Positions 19,801-26,738 of a stretch of DNA of 49,376 bases are shown piece by piece. The stretch is from Pseudoflavonifractor phocaeensis (GTDB taxonomy: Bacteria; Bacillota; Clostridia; Oscillospirales; Oscillospiraceae). The stretch covers positions 1-49,376 of the forward strand of contig NZ_JACJLC010000018.1 of NCBI RefSeq assembly GCF_016901955.1. Direction: 5' to 3'. The notes under the pieces were generated by a model. That model was given only the letters and a program-made list of their open reading frames with translations, searched no databases and had not been told where the DNA came from. The number at the start of each line of letters is the position of its first letter. Position 1 is the first letter of the stretch. The translations under genes were made by a program, and so were the position numbers.

Positions 19801-22584
19801 GGGGGTAAGGCTTGCCGGAAGCTGGTCCACAAACTGGACCCCCTCGGCGTACACCACCTCCGCCGGGGCCTCCAGGTCCATGCCGTCGATGACCACATAC
19901 AGCTGGTCCACGTCGGGGTAGTCCGTAAAAACGCCGCTGTCCAGCTCCGCTACATAGATGCCGTCGCCGTCCCAGGCGGGGCTGACGGAATACCCGCTGC
20001 CGGTGGAGGCGGAGGTGAAGGGGATCTCCTGGCCCCAGCCGTCGGATACCGTCAGGGAGGAGGGGTCGGATACCTGGAAGGTAAAGTCCGGCCCGCCCAC
20101 GGCAAAGGCTCCGTCGGTGTAGTCATAGGCCTGGAGCTCTTCGGTCTCCTCCGGCTCCTCGGGTTCCGGCTCCTGGCCGGGCTCCACATCCACCCCGGGG
20201 GACTGCTCCGGGGTGCTTCCGTTGTTGGGGACAAACTCCACCTGGAACCCCTTGGGCGCGTTGTAGGCTGTGTAATCATATTCCCCGATCCAGGCGTCCT
20301 CCGCCGCGTGATACCGTAGAGGGACCTGGATCTGCTCTCCAACATAATTGTAGGTGATGACGGTTACCCGCTTCTGAGCCGAGGAATCCTTGGCAAAGTC
20401 CACCCGGAACTCCAGGGTGGGGAGTTCGGGCCAGAAGGTGTAGTGATTGTGGCTGTTCTCACCAGTGACATAGTTGATGACAAAGGACGTCTCCAAAATG
20501 GCGCCGGTGTTGTCCGAGCTGTAAGTATGGTTTGTGACCGTAAGGGTCTCCACCTCGTCGGTTTCGGGGAGGTATGTCACCTCATAATCCTCCGAGCGGA
20601 TGGTGCTGCCGTCGGTGAGGGTGAGCAGGGCGTACACCGTGTGAACTCCCTCCACATCGGGGAGGGTCACAGTTCCCGACCAGGTGCCCAAAACGTTGGC
20701 CTGGGCCACGCCCAGCGCGTCCTTGCCCTCATAGAAGGTGACGGTGCTCTCGGGCACCGCCGTGCCCGACACAGGCAGCTCCAGCCGGGAAGTACGGCTG
20801 GGGAGAGAGAGATCAAAGGCGCTTACCGCAAAGTCCAGGGTTTCCTGATGGGTTTCTCCACCGGCGGCTATGTTGGCGGTGAGGGTTTTTGTGCCGGTGT
20901 CGGAGGCCACCGCGGTGAACCGTACCGCCCCGCCCACATCCAGGGGGACTGTCAGGGGATCGGTCCTGGTGGGGGTGACGGTCTTGCTGTCCACCGTCAG
21001 GCTGCCCGGCACATAGCGGACCCCGTCGGGCAGGGGGAAGGAGATGGTGCCCTCCTCCGCCCCCAGGCTCACCACCGCCCGGACGGTAAAGCTGGCCCCC
21101 TGGGTCACCTGGCCGGAGGGAATGGACAGCTCACAGGCATAGGCCTGGACCGCGCTGTCGCTGACGGTCACCGAGGAGGCCAGATAGCGGGTCTCCTCGC
21201 CCACATCCAGGCTGATCTCCTTCCCGGTGGTGTTGTCCACCGCTTTCATGGACGGACCCAGGGTGACCGGACCGGAGGCCGCCATCACCACCTGGGCGCC
21301 CGTTTTGTCCAGATGGACCGTGCCCCCCAGCAAATTGAGCCGGCCGCCCTGGGCACACATCAGGGGCATACTGCGGTCGATCATGCTCTCCAGGGAGATC
21401 TGGCCGCTGAGGATGGTAAAGGAGCCGGCGGCCAGTACCGAAAGGCCGTCTCCGTTGGTGCCCAGAGCGGTCACATTGCCGCCGTTGACGGTAAGGGAGC
21501 CCTCGTCCACTGAGATGCCGTATTGGCCGGTGAGTTCCGCGGTGCCGCCGGTGAAGGTGAGCTCGCCCATACCGGCCACCCCCAGGGCGGGGCTGGCGGC
21601 ATTGCTGTTGACCGTCAGGGTACCGCCGGACTGGGAAAAGACGGCCCCTTCGTTGACCCGGATGCCGTTGCCGCCGGAAACAGGGGCGTTGACGGTACCG
21701 TCCAGCAGCTGGAAGGAGGTGCCTGCCCCCACAACGCGCACCGAGGACCCCTGATTCTGGGGGTCGGTAGGAGCGTCTACGTTGAGCTGGCCCCCGTCCA
21801 CCACAAACTGGCTGCCCGCCCGGATGTGTAGGATGTTTTCGGAGTCCGACTCCTGGCTGGAGGCGGCGGTCAGATTCATGGTGGCCCCCTGGCCCACCAA
21901 CACAGTGGGGGCCTCCAGGTCCGGCTGGCTCTCCAGTCCGGTACTGAGCCGGTTGGCGGTAAAGGTACAGTTGGTGAAGCTGGCGGTGGGCTGCACCGGC
22001 CCGCCGCTGGTGAGGACCATGCCCGACCGGCCCAGCACCTCCAGGGTGGAGCCTCCCTCCACCGCCAGACTGCTGGCGACGCAGTCAAAGACAGAGGGGG
22101 AGCTCTCGGTGGTATCCTCCGAGCGGAGGGACAGGGAGGCGCCATCGGTGACTACCATGTGGGAGTTGTCCGCCTTGCAGGCGTGGGTTTCTCCCCCCGA
22201 AACCTCCACCGTCAGACTGCCGGGGCCCCGGAAGGTGACGGTACTTTCAGCCAGAGTCAGGGCATACCGCTCTGAGCTGCTGGTGCGGATGGTGCTGGTT
22301 CCCTCCAGCACTACGGTGAGGGACCCGCCCGACAGCAGGACGCTGCCCAAAGCAGCGTTGTTCAGGGTGAGAACGCCGCTGCTGTAGCTGGTGCCGGCGG
22401 GCATGGGTACGAGAGACACATTGCCCTCCTCGTCCTCTTCCTGGCAGCGCGCTCCGTTTTCCACTACACGGATATCGTTGATAATAATGTTGGGGCCGCC
22501 CTCTTTGGCCAGAGCCTGCACAGGCAGCAGGGACAGGGTGACGGCGATCACCAGGATCAGGGACAGGATACGTCGTCTCATCAT
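16813..22584 (-). CDS. Very large secreted surface protein with three SLH domains
   Basis: A 1923-residue exported protein, probably non-covalently bound to the cell wall. A signal peptide spans about residues 1-26 (RRRILSLILVIAVTLSLLPV, cleavage after ALA). Residues about 30-470 are rich in Gly-Ser-Thr beta strands of the GGxLTVxGG type and look like a parallel beta-helix. An acidic Pro-Glu linker is near 805, and aromatic-rich beta regions follow. A prealbumin-like/Cna-B-type domain (TIYKEAEGTLPIATF) is near 1431-1490. Three SLH repeats occupy about 1738-1923, each with AYYYDAVxWAV and NGTNAAGT then FSPD. ATG 22584 follows AAGGAG by seven bases. No catalytic motif was recognised. Adhesion or a structural surface role is an inference. 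Confidence 0.9.
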   Translation of the reverse strand: MMRRRILSLILVIAVTLSLLPVQALAKEGGPNIIINDIRVVENGARCQEEDEEGNVSLVPMPAGTSYSSGVLTLNNAALGSVLLSGGSLTVVLEGTSTIRTSSSERYALTLAESTVTFRGPGSLTVEVSGGETHACKADNSHMVVTDGASLSLRSEDTTESSPSVFDCVASSLAVEGGSTLEVLGRSGMVLTSGGPVQPTASFTNCTFTANRLSTGLESQPDLEAPTVLVGQGATMNLTAASSQESDSENILHIRAGSQFVVDGGQLNVDAPTDPQNQGSSVRVVGAGTSFQLLDGTVNAPVSGGNGIRVNEGAVFSQSGGTLTVNSNAASPALGVAGMGELTFTGGTAELTGQYGISVDEGSLTVNGGNVTALGTNGDGLSVLAAGSFTILSGQISLESMIDRSMPLMCAQGGRLNLLGGTVHLDKTGAQVVMAASGPVTLGPSMKAVDNTTGKEISLDVGEETRYLASSVTVSDSAVQAYACELSIPSGQVTQGASFTVRAVVSLGAEEGTISFPLPDGVRYVPGSLTVDSKTVTPTRTDPLTVPLDVGGAVRFTAVASDTGTKTLTANIAAGGETHQETLDFAVSAFDLSLPSRTSRLELPVSGTAVPESTVTFYEGKDALGVAQANVLGTWSGTVTLPDVEGVHTVYALLTLTDGSTIRSEDYEVTYLPETDEVETLTVTNHTYSSDNTGAILETSFVINYVTGENSHNHYTFWPELPTLEFRVDFAKDSSAQKRVTVITYNYVGEQIQVPLRYHAAEDAWIGEYDYTAYNAPKGFQVEFVPNNGSTPEQSPGVDVEPGQEPEPEEPEETEELQAYDYTDGAFAVGGPDFTFQVSDPSSLTVSDGWGQEIPFTSASTGSGYSVSPAWDGDGIYVAELDSGVFTDYPDVDQLYVVIDGMDLEAPAEVVYAEGVQFVDQLPASLTPGSVYVVGDFEEAWGVTEDGQLVEAGINNIFETLSFSQADIDTSVPPQIDGLEELEAQLTENILQSGFYSELLDLMSPYSSSAELAVLSPPEVKIVPSWKTDPTNPDKRTLALKTTLTIYLPGATATITETTSLDLLFRFNLGWGFWRETGPQEPAYLTATITEDIEADITLTTSSNPIDLLLNSYFHEDANQRILEEVGISGFWNSPSLSFAPSIPIGTTPLEFSPSISIGMEGLLYGITTSEIRTTASASAGVAYVNNTFRCFGSTSLGGAFQSTSHAVCWIAPSLRFGLNLNLLEIITAGIYSEFVVGNINIGHGKVNSQGQYKQEKYQQLAIVSRSGAEAGLTFGKKLGKSDFEFGIASLTKDFTSDNLKNTFFRKESGEKYMPTKFTVLEGAPILVTDGDRLTELVNMAMDYMDFSGLQAEEGPPDDIPTGSRVFGLDRYWFELVDQGQNSPITVSRDGIVSVNGSPQEEYSIPVKVHYTGLGDNYDLWKVVTLKYTPAKLTIYKEAEGTLPIATFLVTDETTNDTLGTYTTDAGGSVTLPVPPDHQLEIEEIDWPAGYMPLTRVKTLTTELGQNDITFINVPYEEEEPITTYIDYDTPVGVDPSGYVYEGIPSNRLSGVTTTLYYSDSETKPTKNAAESQKWDAAAFDQHNPLTTDLMGQYLWMVPDGWWQVKYEKAGYQTVYSDWLPVPPVQTDVNVGLVSTAAATLTLTCEIGQSPVLKFSRPVETATVTAQTVTITRNGSPLTGTLTPLDAGLTDDGKLCATAFRFQAAEGLQDKDALAVQYSQVMTYAGTPSGGTASLILEDPMPFADVADGAYYYDAVIWAVNHQPQITNGTNAAGTLFSPDMSCTRAQVVTFLWRAMGQPQPKSTHNPFTDVDETAYYYQAVLWAVEQGITNGTNAAGTLFSPDATCTRGQIVTFLHRTEKTPEPQTEDNPFQDVSGSAYYYDAVLWAVEIGVTNGTNAAGTFFSPDATCTRSQIVTFLYRDME

Positions 22585-22615
22585 TGGCCGCTCCTTTCTC
22601 TTTTCAGGATCTTCT

Positions 22616-22651
22616 CAGTGTCAGTGTACCACATGCTGAGAAATGCATCAA
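22616..22651 (-). promoter_or_regulatory. Promoter of the large SLH gene with ACACTG direct repeat
   Basis: Minus-strand TTGATG (22646-22651), 17 bases, TACACT (22623-22628). The -10 box is part of TACACTGACACTG (22616-22628), two tandem ACACTG units. The same 13 bases occur at the same place in the promoter of the prsA-like gene at 41756-41768. Confidence 0.6.
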
Positions 22652-22684
22652 TATTTAGAAAGCGGCCAGTGGAAAATTGTGGGA

Positions 22685-23587
22685 TCAGCTCAAAAACAGC
22701 TCAATGTCCGCCAGGGTAAGACCGGGGTGGAGGGCCAGGTTGATGCCGTAGCCCACCACCTTGGCCAGGTCGGCCACCCGGGCGTCGATGTCCCGGGGGG
22801 TGACCAGCAGCCCGCTGCCCGCTCCCCGGAGCGCCTGGGGGTCCAGGTGGGCCTTGCCCGCCTCGGCCAGCAGATCCGCGGCCAGAGTGGCCCCGTCCAC
22901 CACGGTGGGTACCCCGATGGCGATGACCGGTACCCCCAGGCTTCCCCGGTCCAGGGCCGCCCGGGCGTTGCCCACCCCGGAGCCGGGTGTGATGCCGGTA
23001 TCCGCCAGCTGAACGGTGGCGCATACACGGGTCACCGATCGGGCCGCCAGGGCGTCTACCGCCAGGATGCAGGCCGGTCGCACCTTTTCCGCCACCGCCC
23101 GCACCAGCTCCCCGCTCTCCACTCCGGTAGTGCCCAGCACCCCCGCCGCCAGAGCGGCCACCGGCCGGAAGGACCCAAACTGTTCCGGCAGCTTTTCCAC
23201 CAGGTGGCGGGTCACCAGGGTGTGGTCGGCGGCCTTGGGACCGATATTGTCCGGGGTGATGGCCCGGTTGCCCAGCCCCACCACCAGCACCGGGGCTCCA
23301 GCCGGCAGGTCCAGCAGGGCGGTGAGCTCGGCGGCTACTGCCCGGGCCGCCCGGCCGAAGGCGTCCTCCTCCCGCCGGGCCAGGCCGGCCAGGTCAATGG
23401 TCACGTAGCTGCCCACCGGCTTGCCAATGGCCTTGGCTCCCCGGTCGTCAGTGATCTTTACCACAGTTACCGGCCAGCCCTCCCGCTCTGTCTCCTCCTG
23501 GAGCACGCCCTCCAGAGCCCCCGGACTGCCCCCCTCCCGCAGCAGCTGGGCGGCCTCCACCGCCAGATCGGTGCGCCGTTTATCCAT
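22685..23587 (-). CDS. gpr: Germination protease (GPR)
   Basis: Endopeptidase (family A25) that degrades small acid-soluble spore proteins when a spore germinates. It is made in the forespore as a zymogen. 300 residues, slightly shorter than Bacillus GPR. Signatures: MDKRRTDLAVEAAQLLRE at the N terminus, VTVVKITDDRGAKAIGKPVG near 40-60, VVGLGNRAITPDNIGPKAADHTLVTRHL near 108-135 (strongly conserved core), and GVGNARAALDRGSLGVPVIAIGVPTVVDG near 210-240. ATG 23587 follows AGGAGGGCAAT. It lies next to rpsT, an arrangement common in Clostridia, here divergently. Its presence marks the organism as a spore former. A forespore sigma promoter was not identified by eye. Confidence 0.95.
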   Translation of the reverse strand: MDKRRTDLAVEAAQLLREGGSPGALEGVLQEETEREGWPVTVVKITDDRGAKAIGKPVGSYVTIDLAGLARREEDAFGRAARAVAAELTALLDLPAGAPVLVVGLGNRAITPDNIGPKAADHTLVTRHLVEKLPEQFGSFRPVAALAAGVLGTTGVESGELVRAVAEKVRPACILAVDALAARSVTRVCATVQLADTGITPGSGVGNARAALDRGSLGVPVIAIGVPTVVDGATLAADLLAEAGKAHLDPQALRGAGSGLLVTPRDIDARVADLAKVVGYGINLALHPGLTLADIELFLS

Positions 23588-23697
23588 ATTGCCCTCCTTA
23601 GATACCCCAAGATATGGTGTTTTGTGGTCATGTCTCCTCTATTTTTTGCGGAGACGGGCCCCATATGCAAAAAAAGTGAAATTTTTTAAAAAAACTG

Positions 23698-23726
23698 TTG
23701 CAATTTCCGCTGCTACCTGCTAGAAT
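23698..23726 (+). promoter_or_regulatory. Promoter of rpsT
   Basis: TTGCAA (23698-23703), 17 bases, TAGAAT (23721-23726), preceded by an A/T-rich stretch that could act as an UP element (23670-23695). Confidence 0.8.
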
Positions 23727-23785
23727 GTAAAAATGCACGGGGCAAACTATGTGTAAAACTATCGTCATCGGAGGAGGTGTTTGGT

Positions 23786-24049
23786 TTGCCGAATATTAAG
23801 TCTGCCAAGAAGCGTGTCCTGGTGAACAAGACCAAGGCCATGCAGAACAAGGCCGCGAAGTCCGCCCTCAAGACCGACATCAAGAAGTTTGAGGCCGCAG
23901 TGGTCGAAGGCAACCGCAGCGAGGCCGAGGGCGCTTACAAGGTGGCCGTTAAGGCGGTCGACAAGGCCGTGGTTCATGGTCTGCTGCACCGGAACAACGC
24001 TGCGCACAAGAAGAGCGCCATGACCATCAAGCTGAATAAGCTGGCCTGA
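23786..24049 (+). CDS. rpsT: 30S ribosomal protein S20
   Basis: Primary 16S rRNA-binding protein of the small subunit. 87 residues, highly basic: PNIKSAKKRVLVNKTKAMQN at the N terminus, a central long helix, and HGLLHRNNAAHKKSAMTIKL near the C terminus, all typical of S20. The start is TTG 23786 rather than GTG 23777, because S20 proteins begin MPNIKSAKKR and GGAGG ends eight bases before the TTG. It is a monocistronic unit with its own promoter and terminator. The weak TTG start agrees with the known poor start codons used for S20 autoregulation in other bacteria. Confidence 0.97.
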   Translation: MPNIKSAKKRVLVNKTKAMQNKAAKSALKTDIKKFEAAVVEGNRSEAEGAYKVAVKAVDKAVVHGLLHRNNAAHKKSAMTIKLNKLA

Positions 24050-24064
24050 TCTGTGGTCAACATG

Positions 24065-24092
24065 AAACCGCCTGCGGGGCAGGCGGTTTTTT
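24065..24092 (+). terminator. Intrinsic terminator of rpsT
   Basis: ACCGCCTGC and GCAGGCGGT form a nine-base stem around GGG, followed by TTTTTT. Confidence 0.92.
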
Positions 24093-24112
24093 GCTGCCCA
24101 AAAGGGGCGGTC

Positions 24113-24232
24113 TTGTCAACTGTGACAAAATTTCCCCGGCGGCGGGGTGGTCCAAAAGCGAATATAGAGGAGAACCGGTTACAAAGGGGGCCTTTTCACT
24201 ACATGTGGTGGAAAGGCCCTTGTCAAGGGTGC
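24113..24232 (+). promoter_or_regulatory. Cluster of small palindromes upstream of the M23 gene
   Basis: Three inverted repeats: TTGTCA-ACTG-TGACAA (24113-24128), an imperfect CCTTTTCAC/GTGGTGGAAAGG (about 24190-24218) and CCCTTG-T-CAAGGG (24220-24232). They lie 36 to 180 bases upstream of the promoter at 24268. The first has the form of a repressor operator. No gene occupies 24093-24397 on either strand that I can support. Confidence 0.35.
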
Positions 24233-24267
24233 GGAAAGAAAAATCAGGGAAAAAGACGGTCAGACCC

Positions 24268-24296
24268 TTGACTTTTTGAAGAAATGCGTGTATTAT
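24268..24296 (+). promoter_or_regulatory. Promoter of the M23 peptidase gene
   Basis: TTGACT (24268-24273), 17 bases, TATTAT (24291-24296). The leader of about 95 bases contains GTATCC...GGATAC, able to form a small stem. Confidence 0.82.
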
Positions 24297-24397
24297 TGCA
24301 CCTGTAACCATTTGTAACTTTTCGTATCCGGCTGTACACCATTTGGATACAGCTGTGTTACCATTGATATTTTGATCGACGAGAGGAGAAGTCCCAC

Positions 24398-25867
24398 ATG
24401 GACGAGATTCTTCACCAACCTTCCCAGGCTGGGCAGACCGGGGCCGTCCCCGCTCCGGTGAGGGGCGCCATCGCCGCCGGGCTGGAGCGATTCCAGGGCT
24501 GGAAAGACCAGGCCACCGCCGGTGGCCACCGCATCATCAACCCCATCCACTTCCTGGCCCTGGCGGCCGTGGTGGGAGTGGCGGCTGTGGTAAGCACTGT
24601 GTACACCCCCGCCTACGTGGTGTCGGTGGACGGCGTGGCTGTGGGCACCGTGGCAGACCCCCAGACCTTTGAGCAGGTGGTGGACCGGGTGGAGAGCCGG
24701 GCCGCCAGCATTCTGGGCCACGACTACACCCTGGACCAGGAGGTCAGCTACTCCCTGGCTCTGGTGGAGCAGGAGGATCTCACCCCCGCGGCCAGCTTTG
24801 AGAATTACCTCTTCGATCAGATCGGCGACGTGGCGGAGCAATACGTGCTCACGGTCAACGGACAGGTCATTGGCTCGGCCAACGAGCAGTCCACCCTCAA
24901 CCAGGTACTGGAGCAGGTGAAGGCCGCCTATATTACCGAGGACACCGTGTCCGCCGAGTTTACCTCCGGTGTGTATATCACCAAGGAGTATGTGCCGGTG
25001 GACACCAACCAGGATACCGACGCCATGCTGGCCGCCCTAACCGCCAACACCAACGGCCAGACCACCTATGAGGTCCAGAAGGGAGACACCTTTGTGGACA
25101 TCGCCGCCGCCAACGGTATGACCCTCTCCGAGCTGGAGGCCCTCAACCCCGACACTGACAGCAGCTGCATTTATATCGGCCAGATCCTCAACGTGAAGGA
25201 GGAGGTCCCCTTCCTGTCCGTCAAGACGGTGGACCACATCACCTACACCGAGGAGATCGCCTGCCCGGTGGTGGAGGTGGAGGACAGCTTCATGTACCAG
25301 GGTGAGTCCAAGGTACTGGATGAGGGCATCCCCGGTACCCAGGTGGTCACCGCCGATGTGTCTTACCTCAACGGAGTGGAGCAGGAGCGCACCGTGCTGG
25401 AGACTCAGGTCACCCAGGAGGCTACCAATAAGGTCATCGCCGTGGGTACCAAGGTGCGGCCCACCTGGCTGCCCACCGGCACCTATATTTGGCCGGTGTA
25501 CGGCAATATCACCTCCTACTTTGGCTACCGCTCCATCTTCGGCTCCTACAGCTATCACCGGGGCCTGGATATCGCCACCGCCTACGGCACCACCATTAAG
25601 GCCTCTGACGGCGGTACCGTGGTGTGGTCGGGCACTGGCACCGGCAGCTACTGGAGCTACGGCAACTACGTGGTCATCGACCACGGCAACGGGGTGCGTA
25701 CCCTGTACGCCCACTGCTCCAGCCTGCTGGTCTCCACCGGCGACAAGGTTTACCAGGGCCAGGCCATTGCCCGGGTGGGCTCCACCGGCCGGTCCACCGG
25801 TAACCACTGTCACTTTGAGGTGCAGATGAACGGCACTCCCGTCAACCCCCTGGCCTACCTGGGGTAA
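24398..25867 (+). CDS. Membrane-anchored LysM/G5/M23 cell-wall endopeptidase
   Basis: Probably a peptidoglycan endopeptidase used in wall growth, division or sporulation. 489 residues: a cytoplasmic N terminus, one membrane span (about 48-68, FLALAAVVGVAAVVSTVY), then an extracellular region. A LysM domain is near 222-266 (TYEVQKGDTFVDIAAANGMT ending YIGQILNV). A G5 domain is near 270-348 (VKTVDHITYTEEIACPVVEV, and QERTVLETQVTQ). A C-terminal peptidase M23 domain from about 365 carries the zinc ligands in YHRGLDIA (His, Asp) and HCHFEVQ (His-x-His). ATG 24398 follows GAGAGGAGAAG. It has its own sigma-A-like promoter and a strong terminator. Its architecture matches SpoIIQ/YgeR-like M23 proteins with LysM. 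Confidence 0.93.
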   Translation: MDEILHQPSQAGQTGAVPAPVRGAIAAGLERFQGWKDQATAGGHRIINPIHFLALAAVVGVAAVVSTVYTPAYVVSVDGVAVGTVADPQTFEQVVDRVESRAASILGHDYTLDQEVSYSLALVEQEDLTPAASFENYLFDQIGDVAEQYVLTVNGQVIGSANEQSTLNQVLEQVKAAYITEDTVSAEFTSGVYITKEYVPVDTNQDTDAMLAALTANTNGQTTYEVQKGDTFVDIAAANGMTLSELEALNPDTDSSCIYIGQILNVKEEVPFLSVKTVDHITYTEEIACPVVEVEDSFMYQGESKVLDEGIPGTQVVTADVSYLNGVEQERTVLETQVTQEATNKVIAVGTKVRPTWLPTGTYIWPVYGNITSYFGYRSIFGSYSYHRGLDIATAYGTTIKASDGGTVVWSGTGTGSYWSYGNYVVIDHGNGVRTLYAHCSSLLVSTGDKVYQGQAIARVGSTGRSTGNHCHFEVQMNGTPVNPLAYLG

Positions 25868-25883
25868 CAGAACAAGGACAGCA

Positions 25884-25916
25884 ACAGCCCGGCGCGAAAG
25901 CGCCGGGCTGTTTTTT
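25884..25916 (+). terminator. Intrinsic terminator of the M23 gene
   Basis: ACAGCCCGGCGC-GAAA-GCGCCGGGCTGT: a twelve-base stem with a tetraloop, followed by TTTTTT. Confidence 0.95.
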
Positions 25917-25921
25917 GGGGT

Positions 25922-26071
25922 TCAGGACTCCTCCAGCTTCCGCAGATGGGCCTTGAGCACCTGGTTGATGTAGCTGGAGATGGAGCGGTCCTCCTGCTCC
26001 GCCAGGGTTTGAATTTCTTTTAAAATGGGCTCGTCCAATGTAAGACTAATCTTTATTTTCAACGGCTTCAT
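25922..26071 (-). CDS. Small ribbon-helix-helix protein
   Basis: A 49-residue protein: MKPLKIKISLTLDEPILKEI at the N terminus, then QTLAEQEDRSISSYINQVLK and a charged tail ending LRKLEES. The beta strand KIKISLTLD followed by two helices, with SISSYINQVLKAHL as the second, is the CopG/Arc/MetJ ribbon-helix-helix pattern. It is probably a dimeric DNA-binding protein. ATG 26071 follows AGGTGA at seven bases. It is divergent from another very small gene at 26160, and the 88 bases between them contain the promoters. It could be an autoregulating antitoxin-like repressor. No toxin is recognised next to it on the same strand. Confidence 0.8.
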   Translation of the reverse strand: MKPLKIKISLTLDEPILKEIQTLAEQEDRSISSYINQVLKAHLRKLEES

Positions 26072-26113
26072 AGCATCACCTGTACAAACTATACCATTTT
26101 ACAAGATATGATA

Positions 26114-26142
26114 TTGACGAATCGGATAGTATCGCCTATAAT
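26114..26142 (+). promoter_or_regulatory. Promoter of the small gene at 26160
   Basis: TTGACG (26114-26119), 17 bases, TATAAT (26137-26142), a near-perfect promoter. The leader would be only about 11 bases. On the opposite strand TATAGT (complement of 26087-26092) is a possible -10 box for the ribbon-helix-helix gene. The spacer contains GATAGTATCG, a possible operator half. Confidence 0.8.
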
Positions 26143-26159
26143 CCTACTTGGTGATACAT

Positions 26160-26366
26160 ATGATGCACACGAATGAATTTGAAGCGGCTTTTTCTGATTT
26201 TCTGGAGCGCCATGAGTATGACGAGGCGGAGAACTATCTGTTTTCCATGGTGCGGCTGGCTTTTGCCGCCGGGTGGAAGGCGGCGGGAGGCGCGCCCCCC
26301 AAAGCGGAGCGGCTCTTTGAACTCATTGTGCCTCGAAAGGAAGAAAACCCGGCGGAGTCTGAGTGA
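26160..26366 (+). CDS. Small hypothetical protein
   Basis: 68 residues from ATG 26160, chosen because GGTGA lies five bases upstream; ATG 26163 and upstream GTG/TTG codons are possible. The sequence begins MMHTNEFEAAFSDFLERHEY, continues DEAENYLFSMVRLAFAAGWK and ends KERLFELIVPRKEENPAESE-like. It is mostly helical, acidic at the start, with an amphipathic AFAAGWKAAGG segment. I do not recognise a family. It has its own near-consensus promoter, and its last codons form part of the terminator hairpin. It is divergent from a ribbon-helix-helix gene, which may regulate it. Confidence 0.6.
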   Translation: MMHTNEFEAAFSDFLERHEYDEAENYLFSMVRLAFAAGWKAAGGAPPKAERLFELIVPRKEENPAESE

Positions 26367-26380
26367 CTTCGCCGGGTTTT
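26344..26380 (+). terminator. Terminator overlapping the end of the small gene
   Basis: AAAACCCGGCG and CGCCGGGTTTT pair, with GGAGTC/GACTT extending the stem. The stop codon of the small gene lies inside the loop region. This compact arrangement supports the gene being a real, separately transcribed unit. Confidence 0.8.
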
Positions 26381-26452
26381 CCCCATGCCGCAATGAAAAT
26401 GTGGAAAAATCAATGGGCATGGCCCTATCATTGGGGGCGGGGGTCGGGAGGT

Positions 26453-26671
26453 GCGGGCGACCACAGGTCGCCCCTACGGGCAAAATCGCGGCCATTTGTA
26501 GGGGCGACCTGCGGTCGCCCGGCGTGCCGTTTTTTGTCCACGGTCCGGCGCGGCGTCCAGAAGCCGCCCCCTACGAAAATACCTTTGTAGGGGCCGGCGT
26601 CCCCGACGGCCCGGAAAACGCCGGACAAACCGGCTCCGTAGGGGCGGGTCCCAGACCCGCCCGGCGGGCGT
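26453..26671. repeat. Cluster of five R2 hairpin repeats
   Basis: Units at about 26453-26478 (GGGCGACCACAGGTCGCCCC), 26497-26524 (GTAGGGGCGACCTGCGGTCG), 26547-26575 (degenerate, ends CCCCCTACG), 26586-26614 (GTAGGGGCCGGCGTCC) and 26637-26671 (GTAGGGGCGGGTCCCAGACC). They occur in both orientations, and outer GTAGGGGC is constant. Apart from these repeats and the two terminators, the stretch 26381-26735 holds nothing I can support as a gene. Confidence 0.85.
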
Positions 26672-26699
26672 AGAAACAAACGATGGACAAAAGGGGGGC

Positions 26700-26732
26700 A
26701 AAAACCCCCGTCGGTGCTCCGGCGGGGGTTTT
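26700..26732 (-). terminator. Terminator of aspS
   Basis: AACCCCCGTCGG and CCGGCGGGGGTT pair around TGCT. On the minus strand the stem is followed by TTTTTG, just after the aspS stop. Confidence 0.88.
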
Positions 26733-26738
26733 CCTGTA

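Noticed and set aside
26453-26671. CRISPR array
   Set aside because: The repeated units are R2 hairpins in both orientations with variable spacing and no constant repeat-spacer periodicity. No cas genes are nearby.
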